Assembly (NCBI GenBank): GCA_017410375.1 | Contig: JAFQQW010000025.1 | Span: 1 to 52,492 of the forward strand | Direction of reading: 5' to 3' | Source of the DNA: Clostridia bacterium | Lineage (GTDB): Bacteria; Bacillota; Clostridia; RGIG6154 | Length of the DNA stretch: 52,492 nt | Part shown: positions 42,920 through 50,644 of the stretch, piece by piece | How the letters are laid out: every line of letters starts with the position of its first letter | Position numbering within the stretch: the first letter of the stretch is position 1 | Position numbers and translations under genes: made by a program | Notes under the pieces: generated by a model | What the model was told of the DNA's origin: nothing | The model's input: the letters and a program-made list of their open reading frames with translations, nothing else | The model's database searches: none

Positions 42920-44347
42920 CTATTTAATGCGCACATCTAAGCTGTCGGAATAAACATCATATTCAAAAATCCGTGCATAGCCCGGAAGTGTTTTATTTAC
43001 ATCTTCTACAATTTTATCTATGCAAACAGATTTATCTTTTATATAAAATGCGGCAACAATTTTTTTATTTTTCTCAAAAACTTTGACTTTGTTTATGCCT
43101 TCAAATGCATCAAACAGTGCTTCGATTTTTTCGGGATACACGTTTTCACCATTGGAGAAAAGGATGATTCTTTTTTTACGCCCCACAATATAAAGTTTAT
43201 TGCTTTTTACATAACCTAAATCACCTGTTCTGAAAAAACCGTCCAGGTCAAAGGATGCGTCAGTCAACTCCGGGTTTCCGTAGTAGCCCGGGGTGACGTT
43301 TGCACCTTTTATCAGGATTTCACCGATTCCTTCTGCGCTTGGTTCAAGTATTTTAACGGTTATGTGTTCCATGATTGTACCGGCACAAGTGTTTTCGTTG
43401 CGATTGGGATACTCAAGGGCTACAAGTGCCGCTGCTTCGGTTAATCCGTAAGAGCAAAGCAAATTGATTCCGTTATCCTTAAAAAACTTTACAATTGCAG
43501 GCTCCAGTCCGGCACCGCCGATGAACAAATATCTGATTCTACCGCCAAGGAGAGCTTTCGGCGAGCATTTTTGAGACAGACAAATACTGTAAATGCGTTC
43601 ACAAATCAATGGAACGGCACATAAAACGGTTGGCTGTACCTCTTTAAGCTCGGACAGAATGCTTTTAACATCACTGCAAAGGTAGACAGACATTCCAAAA
43701 AGCAAGGAATATAAAAAATTGCAAATACCGCCATATACATGGTGAAGTGGTAAAAATAAATAACTTACATCACTGCTGTTCATGGGTGCGCGTCTGGTTA
43801 ACCCTTCAAAGTTTGCAAACATGTTATTCTGTGTAAGCGTTACGGCTTTGGAAAACCCTGTGCTGCCTGATGAAAAGAAAATTTTTGCTATGTCCATGCT
43901 TTTTCCGGGAACGAGTGTTGCTTTACCTGCAGGTAAACTTAAAAGTACATCTGTTGAAATACATTCAACGGCCGGAAAAAGCTTTGACAGTTTTGCGATG
44001 CAGTCTTGTTTACTTGGTGAAAATATGATGCATTTGCTGTTCAGTTGCTCGCATATGCAGGCTAATTCCTTGCAGGACCACTCTTTGGGTACAACGGCAG
44101 AAATACCGACATACCCCATGATTGCGATGTCTGCAACCATATAGGCGTAAGAGTTTTCTGCACAAATGATGATTTTTTCTCCTGCGTAACCTTTGCTTGT
44201 CAGATAAGAGGCAACCTTGTGAACATCGTCATAAAATTTTGAAAATGTGTGCGGAGTAAAAGCACCGTTCTTTTTTTCAAATATATAATGATCCGGATTG
44301 TTTTTCACGGCGCAGCTGTTTAAAATTTCAGCGATGTTACAGACCAT
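42920..44347 (-). CDS. AMP-forming acyl-CoA synthetase/acyl-ACP ligase-like protein
   Basis: 475 residues, ANL superfamily. Adenylation motifs in order: FFSSGSTGFSKAV (phosphate-binding loop, ~155), LPLHHVYG (~195), CSYGLTEAAA (~305), GFFRTGDLG (~375) and YIVGRKKRIILFSNGENVYPEKIE (~395). The enzyme should adenylate a carboxylic acid. The C-terminus ends abruptly at SDSLDVRIK and lacks the usual PxxxxGK catalytic Lys segment, so thioester formation may be altered, or the last Lys takes that role. The chain is also short (usually ~500 or more). ATG 44347 has GGGGTGAT upstream. Operon with the membrane acyltransferase. Confidence 0.85.
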   Translation of the reverse strand: MVCNIAEILNSCAVKNNPDHYIFEKKNGAFTPHTFSKFYDDVHKVASYLTSKGYAGEKIIICAENSYAYMVADIAIMGYVGISAVVPKEWSCKELACICEQLNSKCIIFSPSKQDCIAKLSKLFPAVECISTDVLLSLPAGKATLVPGKSMDIAKIFFSSGSTGFSKAVTLTQNNMFANFEGLTRRAPMNSSDVSYLFLPLHHVYGGICNFLYSLLFGMSVYLCSDVKSILSELKEVQPTVLCAVPLICERIYSICLSQKCSPKALLGGRIRYLFIGGAGLEPAIVKFFKDNGINLLCSYGLTEAAALVALEYPNRNENTCAGTIMEHITVKILEPSAEGIGEILIKGANVTPGYYGNPELTDASFDLDGFFRTGDLGYVKSNKLYIVGRKKRIILFSNGENVYPEKIEALFDAFEGINKVKVFEKNKKIVAAFYIKDKSVCIDKIVEDVNKTLPGYARIFEYDVYSDSLDVRIK

Positions 44348-44371
44348 TTTATCACCCCGCTTTTTTTATTT

Positions 44372-44399
44372 ATTATAACATTTTAAGTAAAAAAAGCAA
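44372..44399 (-). promoter_or_regulatory. Promoter of the acyl-CoA-ligase operon
   Basis: Minus strand: TTGCTT (44399-44394), 16-base spacer, TATAAT (44377-44372) with extended TGT. The -35 is built from the end of the upstream rubredoxin terminator. Confidence 0.5.
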
Positions 44400-44424
44400 G
44401 CGGCTTGCAATGCAAACCGCTTGC
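44386..44424 (-). terminator. Terminator of the rubredoxin gene
   Basis: Minus strand: stem GCAAGCGG / CCGCTTGC with an inner TTGCA/TGCAA pairing, then T7. Confidence 0.7.
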
Positions 44425-44445
44425 CGAAGATGTCGCCATTTATAG

Positions 44446-44583
44446 TTATTCTTCGACAGGCTCAAAGACATCTTTGCCGAGACCGCAAAGCTCACATGTG
44501 AAATCTTCCGGAAGTTCTTCCCATTTTGTGCCCTGTTCTTCTTCGTCGTAAATCCAGCCACAAGCTGTGCATACATATTTCAT
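44446..44583 (-). CDS. Short-loop rubredoxin
   Basis: 45 residues. The four iron-ligating cysteines lie in CTACGW (C5, C8) and [12 protein letters not shown] (C30, C33), with the conserved aromatic and Gly residues around them. It carries one electron through a mononuclear Fe(Cys)4 site, usually to rubrerythrin- or flavodiiron-type oxygen and peroxide reductases. Ordinary rubredoxins have 52-54 residues; here the loop between the Cys pairs is ~7 residues shorter, as in the known 45-residue Desulfovibrio desulfuricans form. GGGGGTGA lies 6 bases before the ATG. It has its own terminator. Confidence 0.93.
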   Translation of the reverse strand: MKYVCTACGWIYDEEEQGTKWEELPEDFTCELCGLGKDVFEPVEE

Positions 44584-44615
44584 CTAATTCACCCCCTTTA
44601 AAGCGTTTTTGTTTA

Positions 44616-44906
44616 TTAATCATTTGTATCTATCTCCCAGGAAAGTATGGTACCGTCTTCAGCCTTGATATCAGCACTGTATTCTATACCGTCTTTTATG
44701 AATTCCACTTCATACTTCCAGATGCCGTTGTCTCTGTCCAGCTCAGTCCGTTTCATAAAAACATCTTTTTGGGAAAGTTCTGCTTTTTCAAGCGCAATTT
44801 CAATCGCTTTTTCCTCTCCGATAACATCGGGATTTTGTTTGTTACACGCAACGGATAATAATAGTATACCGATTAAAAGAAATGTGCATATTACTCTTTT
44901 CTTCAT
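44616..44906 (-). CDS. PepSY-domain lipoprotein
   Basis: 96 residues. A type II signal peptide with lipobox LSVAC (Cys ~21) is followed by a single PepSY domain: AIEIALEKAELSQKDV, then WKYEVEFIKDGIEYSADI and DGTILSWEID. PepSY domains are small secreted or membrane-anchored modules, some of which inhibit peptidases; here the function is unknown. The lipoprotein faces outward from the cell membrane. AAAGGATG lies 6 bases upstream of the ATG. Confidence 0.85.
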   Translation of the reverse strand: MKKRVICTFLLIGILLLSVACNKQNPDVIGEEKAIEIALEKAELSQKDVFMKRTELDRDNGIWKYEVEFIKDGIEYSADIKAEDGTILSWEIDTND

Positions 44907-44946
44907 TTAAATCATCCTTTCTTTTATAGTATATCTTTGTAAGAAA

Positions 44947-44975
44947 ATTATATCACATTTTTTCAAGAAAATCAA
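44947..44975 (-). promoter_or_regulatory. Sigma-A promoter of the PepSY lipoprotein
   Basis: Minus strand: TTGATT (44975-44970), 17-base spacer containing TCTTGAAA, TATAAT (44952-44947) with extended TGA. It is strikingly similar to the promoter at 48738-48766. Confidence 0.65.
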
Positions 44976-45014
44976 TATAAATATACTACGTTTAATTGGT
45001 GAATCCTGATATAA

Positions 45015-45125
45015 ATGGATCAGAATTTCAAAATGAACCAAGAGAAGCATGGTAGATATCAAGTAAAAGCTCTACCTTACTTGACGTCCATAGAAAGAGA
45101 TGATGTTTTGTTGGTGAAGGATTAA
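45015..45125 (+). other. Short open frame of uncertain status (36 codons)
   Basis: ATG to TAA, beginning MDQNFKMNQEKHGRY and ending VLLVKD. Only a weak GGTGA lies upstream. I do not recognise it; it may be a gene remnant in the 256-base gap between the PepSY and transporter genes. Confidence 0.2.
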
Positions 45126-45162
45126 GAATTACCGATGCTGTTAAAACGCAGCAAAGTTTATT

Positions 45163-46350
45163 TTATTTATCTGCTTTTTTCTTTTTGTTTAAAATAATCA
45201 AACCAAGGGACAGAACGATTGGGAAGAACGTTGCAACCAATAGTCCGATTTTTAAATTACCGCCTGCCATTTCGGAAAACTTACCGACTGTGGCAGGGCT
45301 TACTGTTGCGCCCAAATCACCGGCTAATGCCAAAAAAGCGAACATAGCTGTTCCGCCTCTGGGGCATTTTTGCGAAGAAATACTGATTGTTCCCGGCCAC
45401 ATAATACCAACAGCCAACCCGCAAAGTGCACATCCCATAAGACCCAATATCGGAGAAGGGGAGAGTGATGCCGTTAAATAGCAGGCCGTACAAGCTAATG
45501 CACATAAGAGCATGGTTTTGGAAAGATCAAATTTATCGCCTTTTTTGCCGTATAACATGCGGGCGATACCCATAAACAAGGCAAACAGACAAGGAACTGC
45601 CAGATCACCAATGGCTTTGGACACACCAAGTGCAGATTCCGTAAAGGCCGATGCCCATTGGGACATGGTTGCTTCGGATGCACCTGCGCATATCATGAGA
45701 AGAATCATAAGCCAGAAAACAGGAACACCAAGCAACTGTCTTACACGCATACTTCCGCCGTCCTCATTTAATTTTTCGATGGGACAGCTTATGAAATTAA
45801 ACGTATTATACAGCGGAATCAGTGCCCAGATAAAGGTGAGAACTTTCCAGCATTCTATACCAAATATGGCAAAAAACGCAGTTGAACCTAAAATGACACC
45901 CATCGCACCCCAACAGTAAAAGGAGTGCAATAGACTCATCATACTGTCCTTGTTTTCAAAGGGACATGCCTCCACAATTGGGCTTACCAAAACCTCAATA
46001 AGACCGCTGCCGATTGCGTATAAGATTACCGATATAATAATTCCTGTAAAAGGAACGGGCATAAGTTCCGGTAAAACCGCCATCAGGATCAGCCCCAGAG
46101 AGGATAATAACTGCGATGCTACCACACATTTTCGGTAACCGATTTTGTCCGCAAATTTAGTCGCTGCTAAATCAACCAATAGTTGAGTCAGGTAAAATGT
46201 TACGGGAATCAGTGCGATTTCTTCAAATGAAATGTTGTAGGCATTTTTAAATGTAAGAAAGAGCAAGGGTGTAAAGTTTGCCGATATTGCTTGCGTTACA
46301 AAGCCAAGATAGCAGGCAATCAATGTTTTTTTATAGTTTTTTTGTTGCAT
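45163..46350 (-). CDS. MFS sugar transporter, FucP/GlcP-like
   Basis: 395 residues, 12 predicted membrane helices. The loop 2-3 motif appears as KFADKIGYRKCV, and SQKCPRGGTAMFAFLALAGDLG in the C-terminal half resembles FucP-type major facilitator permeases of hexoses and deoxyhexoses driven by proton symport. It lies 21 bases downstream of the GH2 gene in the same direction, so import of a sugar released by, or substrate for, that enzyme is likely. The exact sugar (mannose, glucose, fucose or a mannoside) is not readable. AAGAGGTC precedes the ATG at 46350. Confidence 0.85.
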   Translation of the reverse strand: MQQKNYKKTLIACYLGFVTQAISANFTPLLFLTFKNAYNISFEEIALIPVTFYLTQLLVDLAATKFADKIGYRKCVVASQLLSSLGLILMAVLPELMPVPFTGIIISVILYAIGSGLIEVLVSPIVEACPFENKDSMMSLLHSFYCWGAMGVILGSTAFFAIFGIECWKVLTFIWALIPLYNTFNFISCPIEKLNEDGGSMRVRQLLGVPVFWLMILLMICAGASEATMSQWASAFTESALGVSKAIGDLAVPCLFALFMGIARMLYGKKGDKFDLSKTMLLCALACTACYLTASLSPSPILGLMGCALCGLAVGIMWPGTISISSQKCPRGGTAMFAFLALAGDLGATVSPATVGKFSEMAGGNLKIGLLVATFFPIVLSLGLIILNKKKKADK

Positions 46351-46371
46351 TATGAGTAGACCTCTTATGTG

Positions 46372-48708
46372 TTAAAATTCTGTTATTTCATTAATAAAAC
46401 CGCATTCTTTACCGATTATTTCAACCCATTTGCGCATGGTCTCATAATCGGTATATTTCTTTGAGAATGCATGGTTTTTATATATTTTTCCGTCGACAGA
46501 CCATTCAATAATCCAAAGCTCCGCATCATCTGACGGTGCAAGCTTTTGAATTTCAGTTGCGCTGTTTCTGTCCTGCAGCCAAATACCTTTAGCGATTTGT
46601 TTTTTGTTTAAATCTTTGTCATACGCCGTAACAGTGTATTCTGCTTTCTTTTCAGAAAGGGTATCGTTCATGGCGTAAAGGTATAAATCTCCGCCAACCT
46701 CTTTGGATGTCGCGCTGATAAGAAATTCCTGCTGAGACTGTTTAATCCAGTGGTATGCAAGCTTTTTGTTAAAATCGCAATCTATAACCGAATAGTTACA
46801 AATCATGGGCCACATATCCATAAGCGACCACCAGATTACACCGGATTTGGACCAGCGACAAATTCTGCAGTACTCAATAATATCTTTAAAAAGCTCTGCG
46901 CTTATGAGATTGATTGCAAAAGCGTGATGCTTCCAGTCTGTAAAATCAAAATCTTTTTCAAAAAATTTCTTGATAAGATTTTTACCGCATCTTATCAGAC
47001 CTGCCATATATCCGTCCAGCTGATGAAGGGGTTCGAAAGCAGGAATATCGTTACTTTTCCATAATCTTTCAAGGCGTGCTTTTTCCAATTCAAATATGCG
47101 TTCGTTTACCGTGAACGAATTGATTTCAATCGGACCCGTTTCACCGATAAATATTGATTTTGTGGTTTTCAGCTCCTGCTCGTAATCTTCGAACAGAGGA
47201 TACATATGTGTTTCGGTCTGGTGATGTTCAAGCAATCCCTTTTTCCGTTCTCTAAAGTTGTCGTCACTTGCATAAGGCGAGCTTTCTATGTAAACGCGAT
47301 AGGGGTCAAAATGAATTACAGCATCTTTTAAAATCTTTCGTGTGATTGTATTGTTACTCGGAGCAACCTGAGAAAAACGGTGATGCCAAGAGAGACATTC
47401 ATCGTCTTCATTATCGCCACACCATATTGCCATAGACGGATGATTGCGGTATTTTTTGATTACATATTCTGCTTCTTTTGCAACAATACGGCAATACCAT
47501 TCTTCGGTTGCAGGTGTTTCGCAGGCAAACATGAAATCGTGCCAGATGAGCAGACCGTTCTGATCACAGAAATCAAAAAAGGCTTTGTCTTCGTAAATGC
47601 CGCCACCCCAGATACGAACGGCATTACAATTTAAGTTTACAATTTCGTTGAGTGCTCTTTGATTTCTTGTAAGCGCATCCGCAATAGAACCAAGAGGGTG
47701 GAGTGGCTTCCAGTTCGTACCCCTTATAAACACTTTTTCTCCGTTTACAACAAAAACAAATTCTCCGTTTCCATCGCTGTCTACAAACTCTGTTTTTTCA
47801 AGCTCTATGGTTCGGATACCAAGCTTTTGCGTATAGCTTGCAACAGATTTCCCGTTTCTTACAATTTCTATTTTTAAGTCATAAAGCTTTGCTTTTCCAA
47901 AGCCTGCGGGCCACCAGAGTTCAATCTTATCTCTCGGAATTTCTATGTGCGAGCTTCCTTGGGTGAAAAACACTTTATGTGAATATGTATGTACAATTTC
48001 GTCTCTATCCGAGATTGTGTAAACCATGGTATCCTTCAGGCAATTGGTTTCTTCCGAAACGTATTGCCAGAACGCGCCGATGGCAACACTTTCTTCGCCA
48101 ATTCTTTCAGTATACACATACACATCTTCAAAACGGTTTTTATCTAAAACTTCAATATATACCGGTCGGTATATGCCGGTTGTAAAGACTCTCGGTGCGT
48201 TGTCCCATCCACCATTATGCCGCGCCTTGCGGATGTGTGCAAGCATATCCCAGGTGCCGTAGTTGCCGTGTGGAGCAGAAAAAATATCATGCGGTTTATC
48301 TTGTGCATAAAGCTGACAGCTTCTGATGATAACCTTTAGTTCATTTTCATCCTTAAGCTTATCGGTTACGTCTAATTTATATGCAATGTGCATGTTTTCG
48401 CAATCTAAGATTTTTTCACCGTTTAAATAAACCTGTGCGATTGTATCTATACCCTCAAAAACAAGTTGTTTTTTTCCTTCGTTCAAATCTTTTGTAAGGA
48501 AGGTGGTCGTGTATGTCCAATCGTCAACAATTTCAAATTTTGTGGTTGCATACGCGTTGTCAACAGGCATATAGTCATCAATCAACCCAAGCTCAACAAG
48601 CTTTGGTTCCACATTGGACGGAACCTGAATTTTTGTATGAATCATTTTGTTATCGTCAGGATTTGTAAAGGATAAATCCCATAACCCGTTAAGAGAAAGC
48701 TGATTCAT
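46372..48708 (-). CDS. GH2 beta-mannosidase-like glycosidase
   Basis: 778 residues, no signal peptide. An N-terminal sugar-binding sandwich (LNGLWDLSF ... VYLNGEKIL), an Ig-like domain (WWPAGFGKAKLYDLKI) and a TIM barrel (~300-600). RGTNWKPLHPL, AVRIWGGGIYEDKAFFDFCD and ILIWHDFMFAC-type segments are those of GH2 mannosidases rather than galactosidases. The acid/base Glu is E434 in WCGDNEDDE and the nucleophile is E523 in FIGETGP. It should remove terminal beta-mannose from short mannosides in the cytoplasm. ATG 48708 has GGAGG 7 bases upstream; a TTG- or ATG-started extension to 48729 overlaps that site. Co-transcribed with the downstream MFS transporter. Confidence 0.88.
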   Translation of the reverse strand: MNQLSLNGLWDLSFTNPDDNKMIHTKIQVPSNVEPKLVELGLIDDYMPVDNAYATTKFEIVDDWTYTTTFLTKDLNEGKKQLVFEGIDTIAQVYLNGEKILDCENMHIAYKLDVTDKLKDENELKVIIRSCQLYAQDKPHDIFSAPHGNYGTWDMLAHIRKARHNGGWDNAPRVFTTGIYRPVYIEVLDKNRFEDVYVYTERIGEESVAIGAFWQYVSEETNCLKDTMVYTISDRDEIVHTYSHKVFFTQGSSHIEIPRDKIELWWPAGFGKAKLYDLKIEIVRNGKSVASYTQKLGIRTIELEKTEFVDSDGNGEFVFVVNGEKVFIRGTNWKPLHPLGSIADALTRNQRALNEIVNLNCNAVRIWGGGIYEDKAFFDFCDQNGLLIWHDFMFACETPATEEWYCRIVAKEAEYVIKKYRNHPSMAIWCGDNEDDECLSWHHRFSQVAPSNNTITRKILKDAVIHFDPYRVYIESSPYASDDNFRERKKGLLEHHQTETHMYPLFEDYEQELKTTKSIFIGETGPIEINSFTVNERIFELEKARLERLWKSNDIPAFEPLHQLDGYMAGLIRCGKNLIKKFFEKDFDFTDWKHHAFAINLISAELFKDIIEYCRICRWSKSGVIWWSLMDMWPMICNYSVIDCDFNKKLAYHWIKQSQQEFLISATSKEVGGDLYLYAMNDTLSEKKAEYTVTAYDKDLNKKQIAKGIWLQDRNSATEIQKLAPSDDAELWIIEWSVDGKIYKNHAFSKKYTDYETMRKWVEIIGKECGFINEITEF

Positions 48709-48737
48709 ATTTTTACCTCCGTAATTCATTTTACGTT

Positions 48738-48766
48738 ATTATATCACTATTCTTTCAAGAAAGCAA
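48738..48766 (-). promoter_or_regulatory. Sigma-A promoter of the GH2-transporter operon
   Basis: Minus strand: TTGCTT (48766-48761), 17-base spacer, TATAAT (48743-48738) with extended TGA. The spacer holds CTTTCTTGAAAG, an inverted repeat (CTTTC / GAAAG) that is an operator candidate. Confidence 0.65.
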
Positions 48767-48777
48767 GAACATAAAGA

Positions 48778-48811
48778 AAAAAGAGTATGAGGATAAAATC
48801 ACCTCATACTC
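48778..48811 (-). terminator. Terminator of the duplicated membrane protein gene
   Basis: A perfect 10-bp stem GAGTATGAGG / CCTCATACTC (48783-48792 with 48802-48811). On the minus strand it is followed by T6. Confidence 0.8.
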
Positions 48812-48916
48812 AAAAAGTACAGATTTTATTTTGTTTGAATCAGATGGAAGAAAAGAAAAATTGCATCTATTAAAAGATTACTCAATATCAGTTTTTGGCT
48901 GTAAATTCAACGTGGA

Positions 48917-49882
48917 CTAATTTTTGTCAATAGCCTTTTGCTGCAATTTTTTATAATTGTTTTTATATGCTATTCGCATTCCGCTAACCACCAAGCATAT
49001 AGCTGAAGATAATTTCATAATGCCAATTGAAGATACAAGCACCTTATTTGATATAATAAATTCTCTTACAGCACTGATTCCAATAGCATTTACATTAAAT
49101 TGTTGTACTAAATTTAAAATCCACATCAAAACCGGAACCCCGAAGCCTAACAGCGACATTGTGATAATCTCAATTGCAAAGGATCCATTTGATTTTTTGC
49201 TAAGGACAAGAATAATTGAGATAATTAAGCAAGCGACAATGTATAAAACACTTCCGATGGGTAAAATCGGTCGGTAATTAATAATATCAACTGAGGAAAC
49301 ATAGCGTGAAACCATTGGTTCCCAGAAGATTGTTAATACAGCTATCGAAATCAAAAATGAAACAGCAGAAATAATTACCGAAAGTATTGATAATACATTA
49401 ATCGGCATTTTCTTGTTTGAAATAACTTTTTCGATAATTCTCATTCCGCTTGTTATCAAGCTCAACGCAACGGACAAGTTTGCAAAACCTACTGGAATAG
49501 CCATTATACTATTTGCAGTCCCCAAGATGGCCATAGAATTTTCCCCCATAGGATGTCCTGTTAGCATAGTTTGATTCAAATCCAATCTATAAGTTAAATA
49601 CGGAAGAAGAAAACTTAAGAAAACTATTGATAAAATCTCAATTACAATAAACTTTCTTGATTTATAACTCGCAAGAAGAACTAAAGAAATAATAACACAT
49701 CCTAATATGTATACCATATTTCCTCTTGGAATAATAGGTGTAGCTTTCGTAATAACTTCAGGACTATTTAACAAAACATTAATCGGCTCCCAAAGAAATG
49801 TCAAAATTGCTGTAGCAAGTAAAACACCTATGAGAGAAAGTATAATAGAAATAATTGATAATATTTTTACTGACTTATTCAT
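48917..49882 (-). CDS. Internally duplicated polytopic membrane protein, unknown function
   Basis: 321 residues with about eight membrane segments, arising from two tandem halves (~1-155 and ~158-312). Each half has an ILSIISIILS / VLSILSVIIS start, then TFLWEP / TIFWEP, then TPIIPRGNMVYILGCVIIS / RPILPIGSVLYIVACLIIS, and ends in LITSGMRII / LVVSGMRIA. No known motif identifies it. Codon use is noticeably more AT-rich than in the genes to the left, suggesting a different origin. GGAGG lies ~8 bases before the ATG. It stands alone between a terminator and its own promoter. Confidence 0.8.
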   Translation of the reverse strand: MNKSVKILSIISIILSLIGVLLATAILTFLWEPINVLLNSPEVITKATPIIPRGNMVYILGCVIISLVLLASYKSRKFIVIEILSIVFLSFLLPYLTYRLDLNQTMLTGHPMGENSMAILGTANSIMAIPVGFANLSVALSLITSGMRIIEKVISNKKMPINVLSILSVIISAVSFLISIAVLTIFWEPMVSRYVSSVDIINYRPILPIGSVLYIVACLIISIILVLSKKSNGSFAIEIITMSLLGFGVPVLMWILNLVQQFNVNAIGISAVREFIISNKVLVSSIGIMKLSSAICLVVSGMRIAYKNNYKKLQQKAIDKN

Positions 49883-49911
49883 AAAAAGTCCTCCAAATTT
49901 ATTTTTTTATA

Positions 49912-49940
49912 ATTATACCTTAAATTGTCTATTATGTAAA
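49912..49940 (-). promoter_or_regulatory. Sigma-A promoter of the duplicated membrane protein
   Basis: Minus strand: TTTACA (49940-49935), 17-base spacer, TATAAT (49917-49912). Confidence 0.65.
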
Positions 49941-49975
49941 TATGTTTATATAAATTAAATTCATAAAGTGTGTGC

Positions 49976-50064
49976 AACTGGCAACAAAATTTGCTTCTAT
50001 AACAACCATCAAACCCTTGCAGGACATTGCTTTCAAGAGATTAACCGGCAATTTGTTGCCAGTT
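49976..50064. repeat. Spaced inverted repeat in a 324-base gene-free gap
   Basis: AACTGGCAACAAAATTTGC (49976-49994) and GCAATTTGTTGCCAGTT (50048-50064) are near-perfect reverse complements with ~53 bases between them. The rest of 49883-50206 holds a promoter, a terminator and nothing coding that I can see. It could be an element end or a recombination site remnant. Confidence 0.4.
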
Positions 50065-50144
50065 TGAACATCAAATTTACTGAAATGTTGAGATTACAAC
50101 AAATCGTACAATGTGGCATCAAAAAAATGCAAAAATAATACCAA

Positions 50145-50185
50145 AAACCCCTTGACAATAGGCTTTACCTAATGTCAAGGGGTTT
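50145..50185 (-). terminator. Terminator of the rubrerythrin remnant
   Basis: A perfect 13-bp stem AAACCCCTTGACA / TGTCAAGGGGTTT (50145-50157 with 50173-50185) closes a 15-base loop and ends in T-rich sequence on the minus strand. Confidence 0.75.
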
Positions 50186-50206
50186 GAGAATTCATTGTTA
50201 TTTCAA

Positions 50207-50263
50207 TTATTTGAAATATCTCTTTAAAAGACCTTCTAAGCCCTTACCATGACGAGCTTCGTC
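50207..50263 (-). pseudogene. Rubrerythrin 3' remnant
   Basis: The frame ends in DEARHGKGLEGLLKRYFK and a stop at 50207. DEARHGK...GLLKRYF is the highly characteristic C-terminal helix of rubrerythrin-family diiron proteins. The upstream frame stays open to ~50387 but its sequence (for example KSVGNGKIEVAKNAANADK) no longer resembles rubrerythrin, and there is no start with a ribosome binding site. The normal terminator still follows it. The simplest reading is that a rearrangement or element insertion removed the 5' part and joined the last ~18 codons to foreign DNA. Confidence 0.6.
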
Positions 50264-50389
50264 AAGAACCTCTGATTTTGGAATGCTGATTTTATCAGCA
50301 TTTGCGGCGTTTTTTGCTACTTCGATTTTGCCATTTCCCACGGATTTCCCACGAGTTAAAATTTCCCACGAAAAGTCCGTCAAAGCCAG

Positions 50390-50629
50390 TTATTTCAAGG
50401 GTTTGCAGGCTAAAATCTCGTCAAAATCCAAACCGTCGTATTTTTCTAAAAATTCCAGTAAAGATTTGCGTGTAACTTTCCTGCATCCAAGCTTAATTGA
50501 CTTAAGGTGTCCGGCGTTAATCAGAGTATAAACAAAATTTTTGTTTACTTTAAGTATTTCCGCTATTTCACTTATAGTATACAATAATTCCCCTGATTTG
50601 TCAATGTTCCTGTTTAATTTTCCGGTCAT
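50390..50629 (-). CDS. Excisionase-family DNA-binding protein
   Basis: 79 residues. A MerR-like/excisionase helix-turn-helix (LYTISEIAEILKVNKNFVYTLINAGHLKSIKLG) is followed by a beta-wing and a short C-terminal helix (VTRKSLLEFLEKYDG), as in the Tn916 Xis and HTH_17 families. Such proteins bend DNA at element ends and steer the integrase towards excision. Here no integrase follows; 120 bases downstream is the rubrerythrin remnant. It lies 15 bases after the sigma-like gene, probably co-transcribed. The ribosome binding site GGAGGTG precedes the ATG at 50629. Confidence 0.82.
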   Translation of the reverse strand: MTGKLNRNIDKSGELLYTISEIAEILKVNKNFVYTLINAGHLKSIKLGCRKVTRKSLLEFLEKYDGLDFDEILACKPLK

Positions 50630-50644
50630 GTTAACACCTCCTGA

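Noticed and set aside
48777-48905. Plus-strand open frame ending KLHLLKDYSISVFGC...NVD
   Set aside because: No start codon with a ribosome binding site; it runs through a terminator and promoter. Possibly a gene remnant, but not supportable.
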